From: Lutjanus erythropterus
Taxonomy: Eukaryota > Chordata > Actinopteri > Lutjaniformes > Lutjanidae
Assembly (NCBI GenBank): GCA_020091685.1
Contig: CM034594.1
Span: forward strand, 38,505,267-38,569,266
Direction: 5' to 3'
DNA length: 64,000 nucleotides
This document shows, piece by piece, positions 10,061 through 23,560 of this stretch (position 1 is the stretch's first letter; each line of letters opens with the position of its first letter). The position numbers and the translations under genes are program-made. The notes under the pieces were generated by a model that saw only the letters and a program-made list of their open reading frames with translations, was not told where the DNA came from and searched no databases.

Positions 10061-13000
10061 AAAATAAATAAATAAATAAATATTAAAAAAAAAAAAAAAA
10101 AGGCAACTGCCTTCACTAGATTTTGGAGTTTTGAATGAAACTCAAAATCTTTTTTACTTTGAAACTAACTAAACAAACGCATACATAATATAACGTTAAT
10201 GCTAAAAGAGGCTAAAGCTAGCTTACGTCTCAGCAAACATTGGTCTGATGGTGAAATATGGCAGGTATATCTACATGATAGATGACAGAAATACACTCAT
10301 TAAGGTGGGAAAAGGAAGCGCAGGGACTTGATCAGTGCAGTGGTCACCCAGCTGGACCAGATGAAAAACGGCTGTGGAAGGCAGCCAGGATAGGAGCTAA
10401 GCTAACCTGGTTTAGACTGGAGACAGCGAGCAAGAGAGAGACGCATCATCGTCAACCCACTTTGATTCTGCATCAGCCCACATCCTCCTCCTCAACCCCC
10501 CACAGAACAAATACAGATGCAGTGGTGTCTAACAAGACAGGCTGGAGGTAAAGTTACTGCAGCTAGTAAGACTGCGTTTGTTAGCCAGATGTGCTAACGT
10601 TCGCACCTTATGTTATGCAGATAAAGACACATGTGCTCTTGTTTTTCATATTTTTGAGAGTTTGTCACCGTCCAGATTCATGAAACAGAGTATCACTCTT
10701 CTCAGAGCCTCCTGCACACACAGAGAAATGCAAAGCTTGACAGCCGTAGTTACAGTCGCTAAGCTATGATTGGATAGTTGCTGTTTGGAGGTGGGGCTTA
10801 GTGAAGGGTCAACTGAAAGTATTCACTGTCCATTATTCACTTTCACCTCAATATGTTTACTCAACTTTTGAAATACAAAGATTCCAGTTTGTCTAAAGAA
10901 GAAAAGTAAATTATCTCAGCCATTATAAGTTGGTAAAACATTTCCAAAACTTAAAAAGTTTGAGTTTTGAGTTTGTCTTGTAATTTTGAGTTTTCTCAAC
11001 TTTTTCATTTTACAATGTGTAATATGTTGTGGTTATTATAACAATTTACTTGACAACTACTATTCACTTTAGAGGAAGACTTTACAGACAAAACACGTAA
11101 TCAGCTTTTAAATTTTGATGCATTGTTCTCAACAGTAGTTGATTAGTTGATTTTTAACGGGGGGTGACGGCCCAGAGGGAGCACTGATGAGGTCAGTGGT
11201 TGTAACCTGGTTCGTTTTGTTTGTCTGTCAGTAGTGAACTGAATCATGAACGGCTCTTTTAGTTCTGTATTTAGTCGGGTAGACTAGACTGACGTATTCA
11301 ACTAAACAGCCCCTCATCCTCCTGCACTCTCTATGCTGCTACAGGATGGAGATGCATGGGAGACAACAGGTTTATAAGTGGTACACCCCCTCAGATGGTC
11401 TACCCAGCATTACTCTTACCTTTGATACATAAGCTCATTTTGTTGATTAGAATTATTCACATTTTTAACTTTTTTTTTTTTGCACAAAAACGATTGTGAT
11501 TTTACAGAAAAAACGATGATGATGAGACTGAGACAAAATACACAAGGACAGACAAACCACAAACAAACAAACAAACAAAACAGCTGAAAACAGAAAGCAA
11601 TTTTAAAATATTTAAAATATTTAAAAATAATAAATAATAATGCAATACAAATATTCTTAACTTTTCTTATAATGATATTGTTTTGTCATTTGGGGAGGGG
11701 TCTTTTATAGTATGTGTGTATTGAATGATAAGAGGTGTAATAATAATAATAACCACACATGTATTTAGGAAAGTGTAAAGTGAAACTTAATGGATGCATA
11801 ATTAAATAAATAGTTTATAACTGATATTTGGAAGTGTTAGTTAATGAAGGATGGAGGGTCCTGGCAGAGCTTGAGTTGAAACAGTTGAAATATTTAGTTA
11901 GGAGTGGGAGCATTGTCACTAACATTTTAAATGCAGGCATCTTTACTTAAAATTGAATATTTTTACATTGTCCTCCTCTCTCTTTTCTGTCTGTGTCATT
12001 TCGCTAAGCCCTTCAGACCAAACCAACGAGTCGGTTGCCCTGTTAAACCTCTCGCCGAGATCCCGGTCCCCCTCACTCGTCTTCTCAAAGGCGCCCAAAC
12101 AGGCTCAACGACTGTCGCTTCTTTGAAAAAGCGCTCATCGTGGTTAATGTGAGAAATCTTGCTTCAACCCCGACCTATTTCAGCTGGTCGAAATCGATGC
12201 GGACATCCTTGACGCTACAGTTTCCCATCATCAAAGCAGTCAACAGGGAGGACAAGATCGAGAAGTTTTTATGGGAATATCCTCAAAAACAGCGAGGTTT
12301 GGAAGGAAAACACGGCGCTGTTAGGAGTTACAAGTAACTAATCTGTCATCCAATTATATAGAAACAAGGCTGACTGAAGAAAATGACGTTAGTTATGAAT
12401 GAATAACTTCACTTACTCATCTACAAAGTTCTAGTTAGGAAGTGGTGTGAGGCTACAAGTTATTTTCAGATGAAGGTGGCACTTGTCACTGTGTGCCAGG
12501 CATGAGGCACTACAAATCAACATTGAGAAGGCCTCGATATTTTTTAGCGCTCCAATGACGCGGTGACTTGCCAACCAGTCTTATGTCTTTGTCTTGCCAC
12601 GTTCGCTTCCCGTCAAACCACAATTTCCATGCCATGTGGACAGTGGACTTGCCAGTTTCTAGTTTTATTTAACCCTGTCTTTTTTGCAGCCAGGGTTGGG
12701 TTAGAGCGTGCAGCGGCTTGTTCTACTCACAGAGCGGAGCGAGCATCAGCAACCTCACTGGCATCTTTACAGGATTAATGAGCTTAGATAAGTTGTTACG
12801 GGAGATAACTGGCCGGCTTTCACTGTCTTCTCTAGTTTAACGTATTTACTAGCGTTAGCCGTCAATCAGCCCCTGGCTGCCTCAGAAACTCACCAACATG
12901 GTATGTACGCCACAACAGTGTGTGAGATGTCAAAAACCTTTTAAATTGGAAATATTACAGAAGGGTATTCAAACACAGCTGTAGTAATGATGACAACATA

Positions 13001-13414
13001 CGAGAAAAGAAATCACATGTGCTTCCTCTGCAATATAAACAACAGCGTTGTCATGGTTACAAGAGAGAGGGGAGAGGGAGGTTTTTTATTTCATGCACTT
13101 TGTAAAACGACTAAATAAGTACTAGAATGTTCAAAATAAATTAGAAGAAGAGAAGTTAGAGAAGTTTGGACGAAAAAAGGTATCGTTGGGTACCAAAATC
13201 CACGTACCAGTTTCTGTACCATAGCGGTTCAAGTGTGAACGGTACCCAACCTTAACCATCGATTCATGATCGCCGACTCTTCACAAGAGCACTCACTGAT
13301 GTCAACACTTCACTGGTGACCCTGAGACAACGTAGCTGGCCATGTTTGCCCGTTTTGTAGCCATGTGGCCAATAGAGTGAAGTTAAGGTAAGCCTGTGAT
13401 GAAAAGCAGGTACA

Positions 13415-13415
<1 letters not shown>

Positions 13416-13454
<39 letters not shown>
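13416..13454. repeat. (AC)n microsatellite
   Basis: About nineteen CA units. Confidence 0.95.
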
Positions 13455-13455
<1 letters not shown>

Positions 13456-13594
13456 ACTGTCCAAGCTTGCACTGAGCACTTATTCCCCACTGTTTGCCAT
13501 CATGCCTCTTCACCACATGGAAAATAACAAGCCCAAATCTCCCTGTGGAGCCAGGATGTGTTTTGAACCATGCACTGCTGTAGGCAGAGGAGCT

Positions 13595-13800
13595 AATGCA
13601 CATTTTCTCTCTGAAAAGACCTGTGATTGGCCAGAGTCTCCCGGCATGGGATAGATATTGTAAAGCCTGAAACACAGCCAAGAGGAGGAGCAGAAGTGTA
13701 GTTTTCTCTCAGAGAACTTGAATTACATAATGCTGAAAGGTTATTATGGATTTCTTGCCCAGTGACAGTAAAAATAAACTGCCTACCCCAGCTTTAAGGA
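13595..13800 (+). mobile_element. Interspersed repeat, first of two copies
   Basis: Shares with 55300-55485 the order: CCTGTGATTGGCCAGAG-like, TAAAGCCTGAAACACAGCCA-like, TAGTTTTCTCTCAGA, then AAAATAAACTGCCTAC and CAGCTTTAA. Non-coding; probably a short non-autonomous element. Confidence 0.65.
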
Positions 13801-14514
13801 CCTGCACACTTCTTCCAGCACCACATTTGAAATATAAACTGTTCCAGAAAACCTAAATGATTGTTTGGATGTGTCAAACATCTTAAAATCAACAAATTTA
13901 AGAAATCTTTCTTCATTTTCTTTTCTTTTATTATATATTCTTGCTTTATCTGTGATGGTAAATTGCTGCTGGCACAAAATACCAGTTATCAGCAACTGTA
14001 GGGGGAAAACCTTCAGTTTCTGTCTTCAACAATCATGTTGGTCAAACTCAACATAATTATTCTCTGCTCAATATGAAGAAGATAAGTGTGTTTTGATATT
14101 AATGCTGACCAGATGCTCAATTCAAAACTCAATCTGGATGCTTCAGTAGTTTAAGAGCCCCTATTGGACAAAAAGCAACCTCACACCACTGCTCAGGAGT
14201 CACGTGCTGCCATCACGCTCTCAACCTGTGCAGCAACATCTGCCAAGCATGCAAATGATGTGATTGTTTATGAGTCAGTTATTGGCAGAACTTAGAAGAG
14301 AACCAACAAATAAATGTCAGTGTCAATGTTGAAGATGTAACTAGTTGTGTTTTGTTTACAATTTCTGATCATATCTTCAGAGTCAGAGTTTGACTTACAG
14401 GATAAAGTATAAACGTAAAATACTTTTTTGGTCTGGGTTCCCACCTGTCTGGGGTCATGTGGGATTTGGAGCCGTGTGTTTGAATAAGTCACCTGTTGCA
14501 AATTGTGTCTTTTG

Positions 14515-14600
14515 AAGGGATGGAAAGTAACTAAGTACTGTTACCCATGTACTTTTATTTGACAGCTTTAGTCACTAGTTACTTTGCAAATTAACATTTT
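14515..14600 (+). mobile_element. Interspersed repeat of the 'GTACTTGTACTTTTA' family
   Basis: GGATGGAAAGTAACTAAGTA with CATGTACTTTTATTTGACAG; a truncated end of the family. Confidence 0.55.
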
Positions 14601-14899
14601 ATGTAAAAAAACAGGATCAGTGTATAAAATACAATTTTCAACTCTCCCCCCCTTAAATACCTCTTCAAGAGACCACATTATCTTATATGTCACTGAAAAT
14701 AGAGAAGATTAGAGCAGTAGCTCCCAAATTTTTGTGACTGGCTCCCCTTCAGTAGCCAAAAAAATTCATGCAACCAAGCAATTCAAAAAAAAATTACACC
14801 ATGTTTTAAGACTAAATCTTCACTGCCAATCCTTAGCTTGGATCCACATTCGCGTGTGCGTGCATACTGTCTGAACTGGGTGTGACGGACTGCGCGCGC

Positions 14900-15065
14900 A
14901 AGTGAACAGCATGTCGGGGCTTTAGGAGACTTGGATTACGCCAGATGAGCAGTTTGGACGCATTTTATCTATTTATTTTTCGGTAGTTTTTTCCATTTGA
15001 AAACTTCAATCGGGGTGAGCAGATAATGACTGGATTTTCATTTTTGGGTGAACTATCCCTTTAAG
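14900..15065 (+). mobile_element. Truncated TTAA-ended foldback element
   Basis: Right-hand half of the element type seen complete at 29643-30349: GGGGCTTTAGGAGACTTGGA, then GCAGATAATGACTGGATTTTC and the terminus GGGTGAACTATCCCTTTAA. The left arm is missing or unrecognisable. Confidence 0.6.
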
Positions 15066-15369
15066 CTATCTTTCATGATAGACTTCTACAAAAGGGTGAC
15101 ATATTAAAGGGAAACACAACAAGTGACTTATTATGAGAGTAAAGCGATTACAGTTTCAAGCACTTTTCAAACCTTGAAAACACCACATTAAAATTCAAAG
15201 GTTAACAAGGATTTCCAGCACCAGTAGAAACTTTAAAAATATTATTAGAAATTTGTGTTTCAGAACTTGGATCTTTCTTTGTTCCTCTCGCATTAATCAT
15301 CTCAGAGCTCCTCAGATTTATCTGGTGCGGTTGATCCCTCGGTTGGTGACCACCGCACTAAATTACTGA

Positions 15370-17100
15370 AGTAAAACCAACTCCACTGAAAACTACATGT
15401 GCATTTATTCATCTGTATTAATAATCTGATAACAAAAAATATAATACTCAAAATAAGTACTTTTTTGTAAAGATATTTTTTATATGTAGGTACATTTTGA
15501 TTATAATACTTCCATACTTTTACTTAAGTAGGATTTTAAAGTAATGACTTTTCTTGTTAAAAACAAATAAAAGATCTGAAGACTTCCTCCACTGCTGGTG
15601 TTTTGGCGCATTTTCTCCGTGATCTTTGGTAGTCGGGTTCATTGTCATAACTTAAAACGAACTACCGGGACAAGCAAGATTCATCGCGATCGATTTTTAT
15701 TATGGCAGATTTAAGAGCAGGAATCAGGTTGGAATGAAAAGGGCATTTTGTATGTTTCTTCTCATCTGTGATCAAAACCGAGACCTGACTGAAAGTGACT
15801 CAGACGGACAAGGTTTTACATGTTTACTCACTGGATCCAAACTGGATGACTGTCATTGCAAGCCGTGAACGAGCGCTGATTATATCTGGGTTGGTGTTAT
15901 CTGCTTTATTTGCTTGGAAATTGATTTTATGACCCGCTTGTCATAAATAACTGTGTAGTGTGGATTTAGATAAGTGCTCAATGTATAACTATTATTATAT
16001 TATTATCATTTTATTACATTACCTTACTGTATGATTGTGATTGGGCTGTTATGCTAAAGCTGTGTGTATTATGAGATTATCACCCTTTTAAAAGTGGTAT
16101 GATAGTGCTAAAAAAATGTGAGCAGCAAAACTTCATTATACAAATTTAAGAAGATGATCACAACTATTCCAGATCTTAAAGGGTTTTTTTTTATTATTTT
16201 GCTTAAAAAATCATGCTTAGACTCATGTAAACATAATCCCTTTCAACCATCACTTACAACACATTAGAAGTGTGGGCTGGTGTCTACATCTGGCAGAATT
16301 TTCTTATGTTTCTCATCATTTTTCTGTGCCCGGGATGCTTCACCAAATCAAAACATTGGTATTTGATCTCCTGGTAAATTTCTGGTGCGTTTACAGCTCA
16401 GACAAATTCTACCTTTAATGATTTAACGATATAAGGGCAGGCACTTTAATATTTATAAAACTTTTTTAAAACTAAGATTCTAAATGAATGTAATGGAGTA
16501 CTTATAAATTGTATTACTTATTACTTGTTTTACTTAAATACAAGTAAAAGATGTGAGTACTTCCTCCACCACTGCTGTTTTCATTCATTTTTTCTGTGAT
16601 CATTGGCGCTTGGATGTGGTGTCATAAATTAAAACGAACTACTGAGAAAAACACATCCAGCAAGATTTTCATCTAAGGATTTAAGACCTGGTGTCAGGTT
16701 GGGACAAAGAAAAACGTATGTTTCTTGTCATCTGTGATAAAATCTGAGACATGATTGAAAGTGACTCCAACTGACAAGTTTCCCATGTTTAGTACATACG
16801 CTTTCACTGGAACCCAATCTAATGACTGTCACTGTAAACGGTGAATGAGCAATGTTTACTTCTTTGAGAATGTTTTTGCTGTGGTTCCATAAGTTCACTT
16901 ACATTATTATAATAAAAATTATTATATATATTTCTATTACAATGCATCTCATTACATTCTTTTATTGCTTTATTTTTTCAGATCACCTCCTTTAAAACAA
17001 GTTTAAAAAATTGTGTCGTACCAGCCGTCAGGATGTGAATAATTTCATTTTACAAATTTAAAATAATGATCACATATATGTTTATATTCCCCAAGATGAC
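15370..17100 (+). repeat. Diverged direct duplication, about 0.95-kb period
   Basis: Two units align in order. TTCCTCCACTGCTG at 15585 matches TTCCTCCACCACTGCTG near 16560. TTAAAACGAACTACCGGGA matches TTAAAACGAACTACTGAGA. CATCTGTGATCAAAACCGAGA matches CATCTGTGATAAAATCTGAGA. GGATGACTGTCATTGCAA matches TAATGACTGTCACTGTAA. TACAAATTTAAGAAGATGATC matches TACAAATTTAAAATAATGATC. Both units begin with a GTACTTGTACTTT-family end. No coding potential is evident. Confidence 0.75.
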
Positions 17101-18045
17101 AATTCAAAATATACACTGCAGAATTATTTCCTGGGTGCTTGCGTGTATATGTATATATGTATGTAAATAAATATATATTGTTTTATTTTAATTTACTTTA
17201 TATTTTATCTGATTCTATACTAAATTTCATTATATGTGGATGTTCTATTTGTTGCATGAGTGGACTAAAACTTTTATTTCATTGTGCAACCCTATGCTGT
17301 ATAAAGACTAATCAGTTACCTTGATCACTTTATAGTATTCAGTGCAACTTTTCTGAATTATGCAAAAGAAAGGCAGCAACCTCTGAATGTCTATAACAGT
17401 CTGTGATGTTGACAACAATACAATATAATACATACTACATAACACTGTCAATAAAAGCTACATAACCGACAGAAGACAGTTTATCATATATATTACAGAT
17501 GAGACAATATATTTCAACTGGTTTCAAGCACACAAAAACTTCACACAGCTGTTTATGAAGCCAATCTTGCCTGTGGTTATCAGAGGACAAGAACAGGAAT
17601 ATCTGTTTTTCTTAAGGCTAATCGTCTGGATTATATACTGACAACATTGAAGTGAGAGAGCTGCTGCTCAAAGTTCACAGGGGTTATCCAGCATTCAACA
17701 CCTACAGCTTTGCCAGCAGCATCTGCACAGCACCCTGTTCTCTCTTAGTTACTACATAAACATGAGGTAAAAATGAGTGAACATCAAGTGTACATCAGAG
17801 CAAAAATGTTGTAGGAGTTTATCTAAGTAGCAACATTCACAATTAACTCACCTAATCTTTCCAATCAATGCCCGCTCTCTTCTTAGTGGGTTTGAAGCTT
17901 CAGTCGGATTTTCTCACTCCCACTTCTCTCCGTGCACTTTCACCTGACACTGAGTCACTTCGATTAGATTGACTGTCTAAATATGTATGAAAGTGGTTGA
18001 TGGGCTGGTTTCAGATTTTGGCAGCTCAGAATATCATCCTCATTC

Positions 18046-18084
18046 TGTGTGTGTGTGTGCGTGTGTGTGTGTGCGCATGTGTGT
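18046..18084. repeat. (GT)n microsatellite, interrupted
   Basis: GT units interrupted by GC steps. Confidence 0.85.
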
Positions 18085-19790
18085 TTGGCACTTGTCCAGG
18101 CTAGCCCAGGAATAAGATATACAGAAAGAAAAACCTGCTGCAACAGGTTCCAAAAGATCTACCGGTGCAGTCATTGGCAGCTGGCAGCGCTCTCTTCCTC
18201 CTTCCATCACTCTTTCTTTGCCTCACTGAATGGTTACTTGTCTGAATGGGACATAAGATACACGACCGATCACAGCCAGTGGCAGAGAGCGGGCGCCGTG
18301 CCCTGGTTTCTGAGCTCGCCAAAGGCTGTGTTACTGTAAATGTGATCTAGCTATTTCAACTTTAAAGTTGAGATGAATTTTTTTTTTAAAAGGCTTTTTA
18401 ACCTTTGTAGATTATATTTCACAATATATGCCTTTGCATTTTTATTTGAAAATTGTGGAAAATCCAATCATCTGATCAGAATAAAATATGACACATGCAT
18501 AAGCTAAAACCAACCAGTGTCTCAGAAACTGAAAATCAAACAAACAGTATTCACTTTGAAGAAAGCTGCATCTGTGACAGCAGATTACATTGCACTGCTT
18601 CAGCAGCTAGCTAACGTTAGCTACATGGAGCATATGATGGGCTGGGAGCCAGGTCTCACTGATGAACAAAATGTAAAAAAAAAAAAAAGCACAACTTTAT
18701 AGTATGTACAAAAACACAATGTAATGACTTTAGGTCAGAGTTTCTGCTAACTTAGCAGTTAGCCACTGTTAGCAGACAATTGAACGAATACAGGCTCCAA
18801 GACCGACAGGGAATACAGTACCAGGGTCAAAGTTCCTGATGGAAAATTTAATTTGCACAGATATATTATAATGAACTAGACAGTGGATGCACAGATGGCA
18901 CCGATTCAGTCCAATGAGAGTTGTTCGCCTGGTGCATAAGCCGAAAAAGTTTTTTAGCTTCTGGGTTTACTTCCTGGTTATGTGGCCCACTGCGCAATAG
19001 AGTTTCCCCCCCTTACCCACACTTGCGAGTTCCCGCTCAGCCCCATAGACTTTACATTGTGATGATGTCACAGATTTTTAAATGGCTTTTTCAGGATTGA
19101 GGAAATTCCATGAATCAAAAATTCATGATAGAAAGAGTCATAACTGACCTTGTTTGTAGTTTGAGGTGTCCTGTCAACAGTTTTATAGGTGTTTCTTTTG
19201 TAATGGTGGCCTATGGGGCAAAATGCTTACACCCATACAGGCTGGTGGGGATTTTTTCCCTGCAATACCGCAAATGGCCACTAGAAAGAAACTGGCCACA
19301 AGGCTGATCAGCAAAGACCTGTCTAGTAGTAAGTCTACGTTTACTTAGTGCTAAAGTGACTAATTGCCATTAGTTTGGTTAGCACTCTGCTTTCCCTTTG
19401 TCTGCTGCACATTTATCCAAACACATGCACAACTAAATACAAGCTGGGTCGTTAAAGCATGCAAGAACACAAAGAACACAAGCCAAGTTACAGTTTGAAC
19501 AAACTGAACCAAAAGCTCGGGCTTCTCAGATAAATACAAGCAGTCAATCTGGTATTTTCAGTTTCTGAGAACGACAATAAATGTCTTGGCTAATGGACAT
19601 ACCCACCAATCAAGCTGTTGTGGTCTGCGGGATACGAAGTGAAACTACCATCAGGCGGCTCCTACACGTGTTTTACGATGTTGCGTGCGAGCATTTTCTT
19701 GAGCGATTTAATGCGAGTTCCTCTCTGAAATGTCTACAATCGCAGTATGAGGCTCAGAGAGAATTGGGAGGTTGTAAAATAAAGGAGTAA

Positions 19791-19811
19791 GAGAGAGAGA
19801 GAGAGAGAGAG
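19791..19811. repeat. (GA)n microsatellite
   Basis: About ten GA units. Confidence 0.85.
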
Positions 19812-20963
19812 TAGAGGTATGTCAATACAGGTAGATTCATATCCTATCCTTGCAATGAACCAGGAAAACAGTAATAGCCTTAGCTCGTAGCTATACCTTG
19901 AACAAACCGTGTCCTCAGCGAGAGGGTGAGGCAGAATGACAGAGAGATGGGGGATTAATTACAGATTGAATAAACTCTTGTGTTACAGTGTGGGGCCTCT
20001 GCAGAGAGAAGCTACTGCTGAAGGCTCTTTCTGCCAAAGATGGAGTTCTTGAGGAGGGTGTGATGTGGGAACAGATTCCTTCACTGAAAGTCTCATTGTC
20101 TTCTGGGAGAAAAAAAAAAAAAAAGAATTGCCCCAGTGCTCGGGGGTTCTCAGTGGCAATGTCATGTTTCTCCAGAACTATAAAATGTTATTAATCCTTT
20201 TGCCATTTAGAGGCAATGTTGTGTTTATTAATACCATTTACTGACAGACAGTTTGAGATATCAGCTCTTCGGTATGAGTCACTGTCCACAAATTAGGGTT
20301 AGGCTCTCTGGACAAAAACAAACATATAAAAAATAATGACAGGCTGACGGGTAACTGTTGGACGACTTAATCATGCTGACAACACACACACATCTTTGCT
20401 ATATTCAAATTAGTGTCTTGTCATCCAAGTGGAATTTAGACATGCTGAGCCAATACCTGCTCAGTTGTTATGAGTCATTCATCTAGATCCACAATAATGA
20501 TTCATGATGATCAGCCAGGTTTATTTGTACTATACTACCATAAAAACGTCAAACACTGATGTTTTGTACTGCTTAGTCGGTAGGATGAAACCTTAAGGTA
20601 TATTGTTCCCCTGACCCCCCCATGTTTGTCACAGCTAGTGCTTCAACTTTGACCGCTGTAGGCTGTTGTGGGCGGACCCCTTTTTTGTTCGTAAGCATAA
20701 TGACTTTTTATGTTCGGAGCGGAGCTTTGCTAAAGGCAGAAAAAAAATCCCCAAACATGTCAGCTTATAGCAGCCAGCAAATTTTTTCAACAACAAAAAC
20801 AGCGTTGCCGAATCTCCCAAACAACTGGTGACCAGTTTCTGAACAGAAAAAAATATCAGAAAAAAAACGACGAATGTAAAATGTTTTAATACTGTTGGTC
20901 TGGCATAACCCAAGTCTTCTAAAACCCCAACATGCTGTTGACTTGTATGCGCTCACCATCACA

Positions 20964-20964
<1 letters not shown>

Positions 20965-20996
<32 letters not shown>
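20965..20996. repeat. (AC)n microsatellite
   Basis: About sixteen CA units. Confidence 0.9.
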
Positions 20997-20999
<3 letters not shown>

Positions 21000-21044
21000 C
21001 GACGATGTGCGCACACATGTCAACATGCCTCCAAGCTAAGGATC

Positions 21045-21260
21045 TAGAGTGAAAATTTAGGCTAAAAACATGGTGTAAATGACACCTTTCAAATCAACTT
21101 TGCATGTTGGGGCTTTAGGAGACTTGTATTACACCACACAAGCATGGAGGCATTTTATTTTGTTGTTGTTGTTGTTGTTTTTCCATTTTTTTATGTGAAA
21201 ATTGGTTACCATTTACTCGTTTGGGAGATTCTGCAATTCTGTTTTCTTGTGAAACTCAGC
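21045..21260 (+). mobile_element. Remnant of the TTAA foldback family
   Basis: TTTAGGCTAAAAACATGGTGT, GGGGCTTTAGGAGACTTGTA and AAATTGGTTACCATTTACTC follow the same order as the right half of the complete element at 29643-30349. Termini are lost. Confidence 0.6.
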
Positions 21261-22740
21261 TATTTTCACATCTAACGTGGTGAACTGAGGATTTATTTTG
21301 ACCAAACCCAAGCTGGTGGTGGTTTCTGTCTCCTGAGTTTAAATGAAGTGTGTTTTATAAAGTTACCATGGTAAAGCTCATGTTTGTTCAGTAAAAGCAA
21401 GAAACTGAATACAGAAGTTGATCGGTTCTATTTTTCTCTTTGATAAGGAAAAGGTGTGAATATATTGACTTTCTTGACATTTTGTTAATGCATCTTTCCC
21501 AACTTTCATCTTATTTCATTTGACCATAGCTGTCTATCATTTGGGGGTGGAGGTGGGGCGGGGGTTGTGATTAGTATGTGATAAAACGTCAATTATGAGC
21601 TATTAGTATTTCAATTCTGGCACCAACAACACAGAAGGATTACATTTTAGTCCTGTTATGTGGCTGAATGCTTTTGGCTCCACTTTTTCCTTAGGTTTGC
21701 CTTTAGCACAACCATTACATAATCAGGATGTCAGCTAAAAATGAATGTACTGAATAATAGGCTTGAATAATTGCAACAGCATGGTATGAGTCAGTTTAGT
21801 CACTTCTCATCACTATAAAATTTCCTGCAATCACATTTGCTACCATCCTAATAAATTCTCCTTTTGTTTCTCAGTGACAGAGATTAAGAGTGTTCCCATG
21901 ATTAAAGCTAAAATTATCAGTCTCGTGGCACGTGGTGTGAGGGGAGATGGAGAGACGCTGTGCTGCTGCCAGGTGAGTTCTGACTAAGATTTCAGCATTT
22001 ATGGGAATTAATGGGATCACTAATCACTTAATTAAATCAATTAAATACTTTGGCAGTGAAAATAGAAGCATGGCTATGGGCAGACTTTGGACCAAACCAG
22101 TGTGAGGCATAATGAGGTGGAGCACACAATCTTTCAAAACTTAAAAATGTAGTTTTGCAGACTGGATTTTGGTAGGGGTGTGTCCCTGCCCAATCCCTGC
22201 TTGGACCAGTGTGATATAGAGAAGTAAAGTCACACCCTTTCATACATATTTCTGAAATTTTTTCTTCTCTGGATTGTTGCGCCATCTGTGTTGTTATACT
22301 CTACAAAAATGGAGAAAATTAAGTCGCAAGCAATAAGTCTAAAAACGTAGAGAATATTTTGTTTGAGAAATTTGCTGTCTGCTTCCCTCAGATTTGTCTT
22401 TTGACCTCTTGCGTGGTCTGAACAAGAAGTTGGAAATCACAGCTTTAAAGGAGAAATATACAAAATTCAGTCTCACTTATATGACACCAAACAAATATGT
22501 GAATATAGCAAAGCAATGGTGTCCTGAACCATGTAGTGTTCAGTAGTGTAGCATTCATTACAAAAATCGTGATTCATTCCAAAGTTTACCGTCCAAAAAT
22601 AAACATCAATTAAATTGATTCCATTCTTAGAACCTGTACCACAGGTCAGTGTGTCTTTTCTAGAATAACAACATTAACAATAACTAACATTGTTTTCTTT
22701 AAACAACCCAACAGAGTTTGCTGTTTTGTTTCATGCCTTA

Positions 22741-22741
22741 A

Positions 22742-22801
<60 letters not shown>

Positions 22802-23560
22802 TTATTTTCAGGTCAAACCGGACCATATGGGCTTACCAGACACTAAACAGAACAACAGCTTGGCGATAACAACAAAGTCCACAAAATCCAAAAGAAGGAA
22901 AAGTAAATATTTTAGAACAGCCAGATTCCACGACAGAACCATCTTCTTATGTTGGACACATCATCCTCTCTCTGAAGTGCCAAGCATTTTCTAGAAATCT
23001 TGCCAAGGCAAAGGTCTCCTCATTAAAAAGCTGATGCAACATCTCACCTTCAGACGACCAAAACAGATTTTTCCACAGATTTTGTTTTTTCAAACAGACG
23101 GTTCCTTAAATCACTGCACACAGGGCAACGAAACAGAAAAGAATATTCATCTTCAACAGCATCAAGATCAGAAAGAACGCCGCTCCTCTCTTTATATCTG
23201 CCTACTTCAATAACCAGAGGTAGGGTGCTGGCCACGAAGGGACCTCTCCTCAAATTAAAAGTTATGAAATGTTCTGTGTGGAACCCCTCTTTAATTTGAA
23301 TGTAGTTTCAAATTTCTTCTTTCCATTGTTCATTGTGAATCTTTACCAGTTTTTCTTTAATTATGTTTATATTACAACGCAAATTGTTCCTGAATATATA
23401 CTTTAAATCAGAAAACGAAAATAATACAGAAACCTCTTTTGCCCAAGGTTTATTATAAGTTCTATCCCAGTTAAAAATCTTTTTGGTCAGCTTTTCCTCT
23501 GGCAATTGAACAAGGTGGTTCCACAACTAAACTAAGAAGTAGCCTCGGAAGCAGGCTGCT
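22741..23560 (-). mobile_element. 5'-truncated non-LTR retrotransposon (LINE), ORF2 C-terminus
   Basis: Read on the minus strand, degraded protein includes KLTKKIFNWDRTYNKPWA near 23500, then LRRGPFVASTLPLVIEVGRY and VEDEYSFLFRCPVC at about 23260-23090, the C-terminal zinc-finger region of many fish LINE reverse transcriptases. One in-frame stop separates the two blocks, and the first cysteine pair expected before VEDE is lost. The element ends on the left in a (CAAT)n tail. Possible older sequence continues to about 24000. The clade (L1/Tx1-like or similar) is uncertain. It is inactive. Confidence 0.7.
22744..22801. repeat. (ATTG)n tetranucleotide array, LINE 3' tail
   Basis: About fourteen uninterrupted ATTG units directly abut the 3' end of the minus-strand LINE, so this is probably its expanded tail. 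Confidence 0.9.

Larger units (their letters stand above)
8763..14514. other. Gene-free stretch with repeats
   Basis: No supported exon. It contains AC repeats at 9794-9826 and 13416-13454, a repeat-family fragment at 9945-10060, a GC-richer block at about 12000-12340 and another at 12560-12900 without a recognisable protein, and a repeat copy at 13595-13800. Short frames through the AC arrays are artefacts. Confidence 0.55.
17101..22740. other. Gene-free stretch
   Basis: No supported gene. Holds short GT, GA and AC arrays, a remnant of the TTAA foldback family at 21045-21260 and one exon-like segment at 21875-21972 (see findings). Confidence 0.55.

Noticed and set aside
10282..10769. Two moderately long plus-strand frames
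   Set aside because: No family resemblance, no supported splice sites, and composition like the surrounding repeat-rich DNA.
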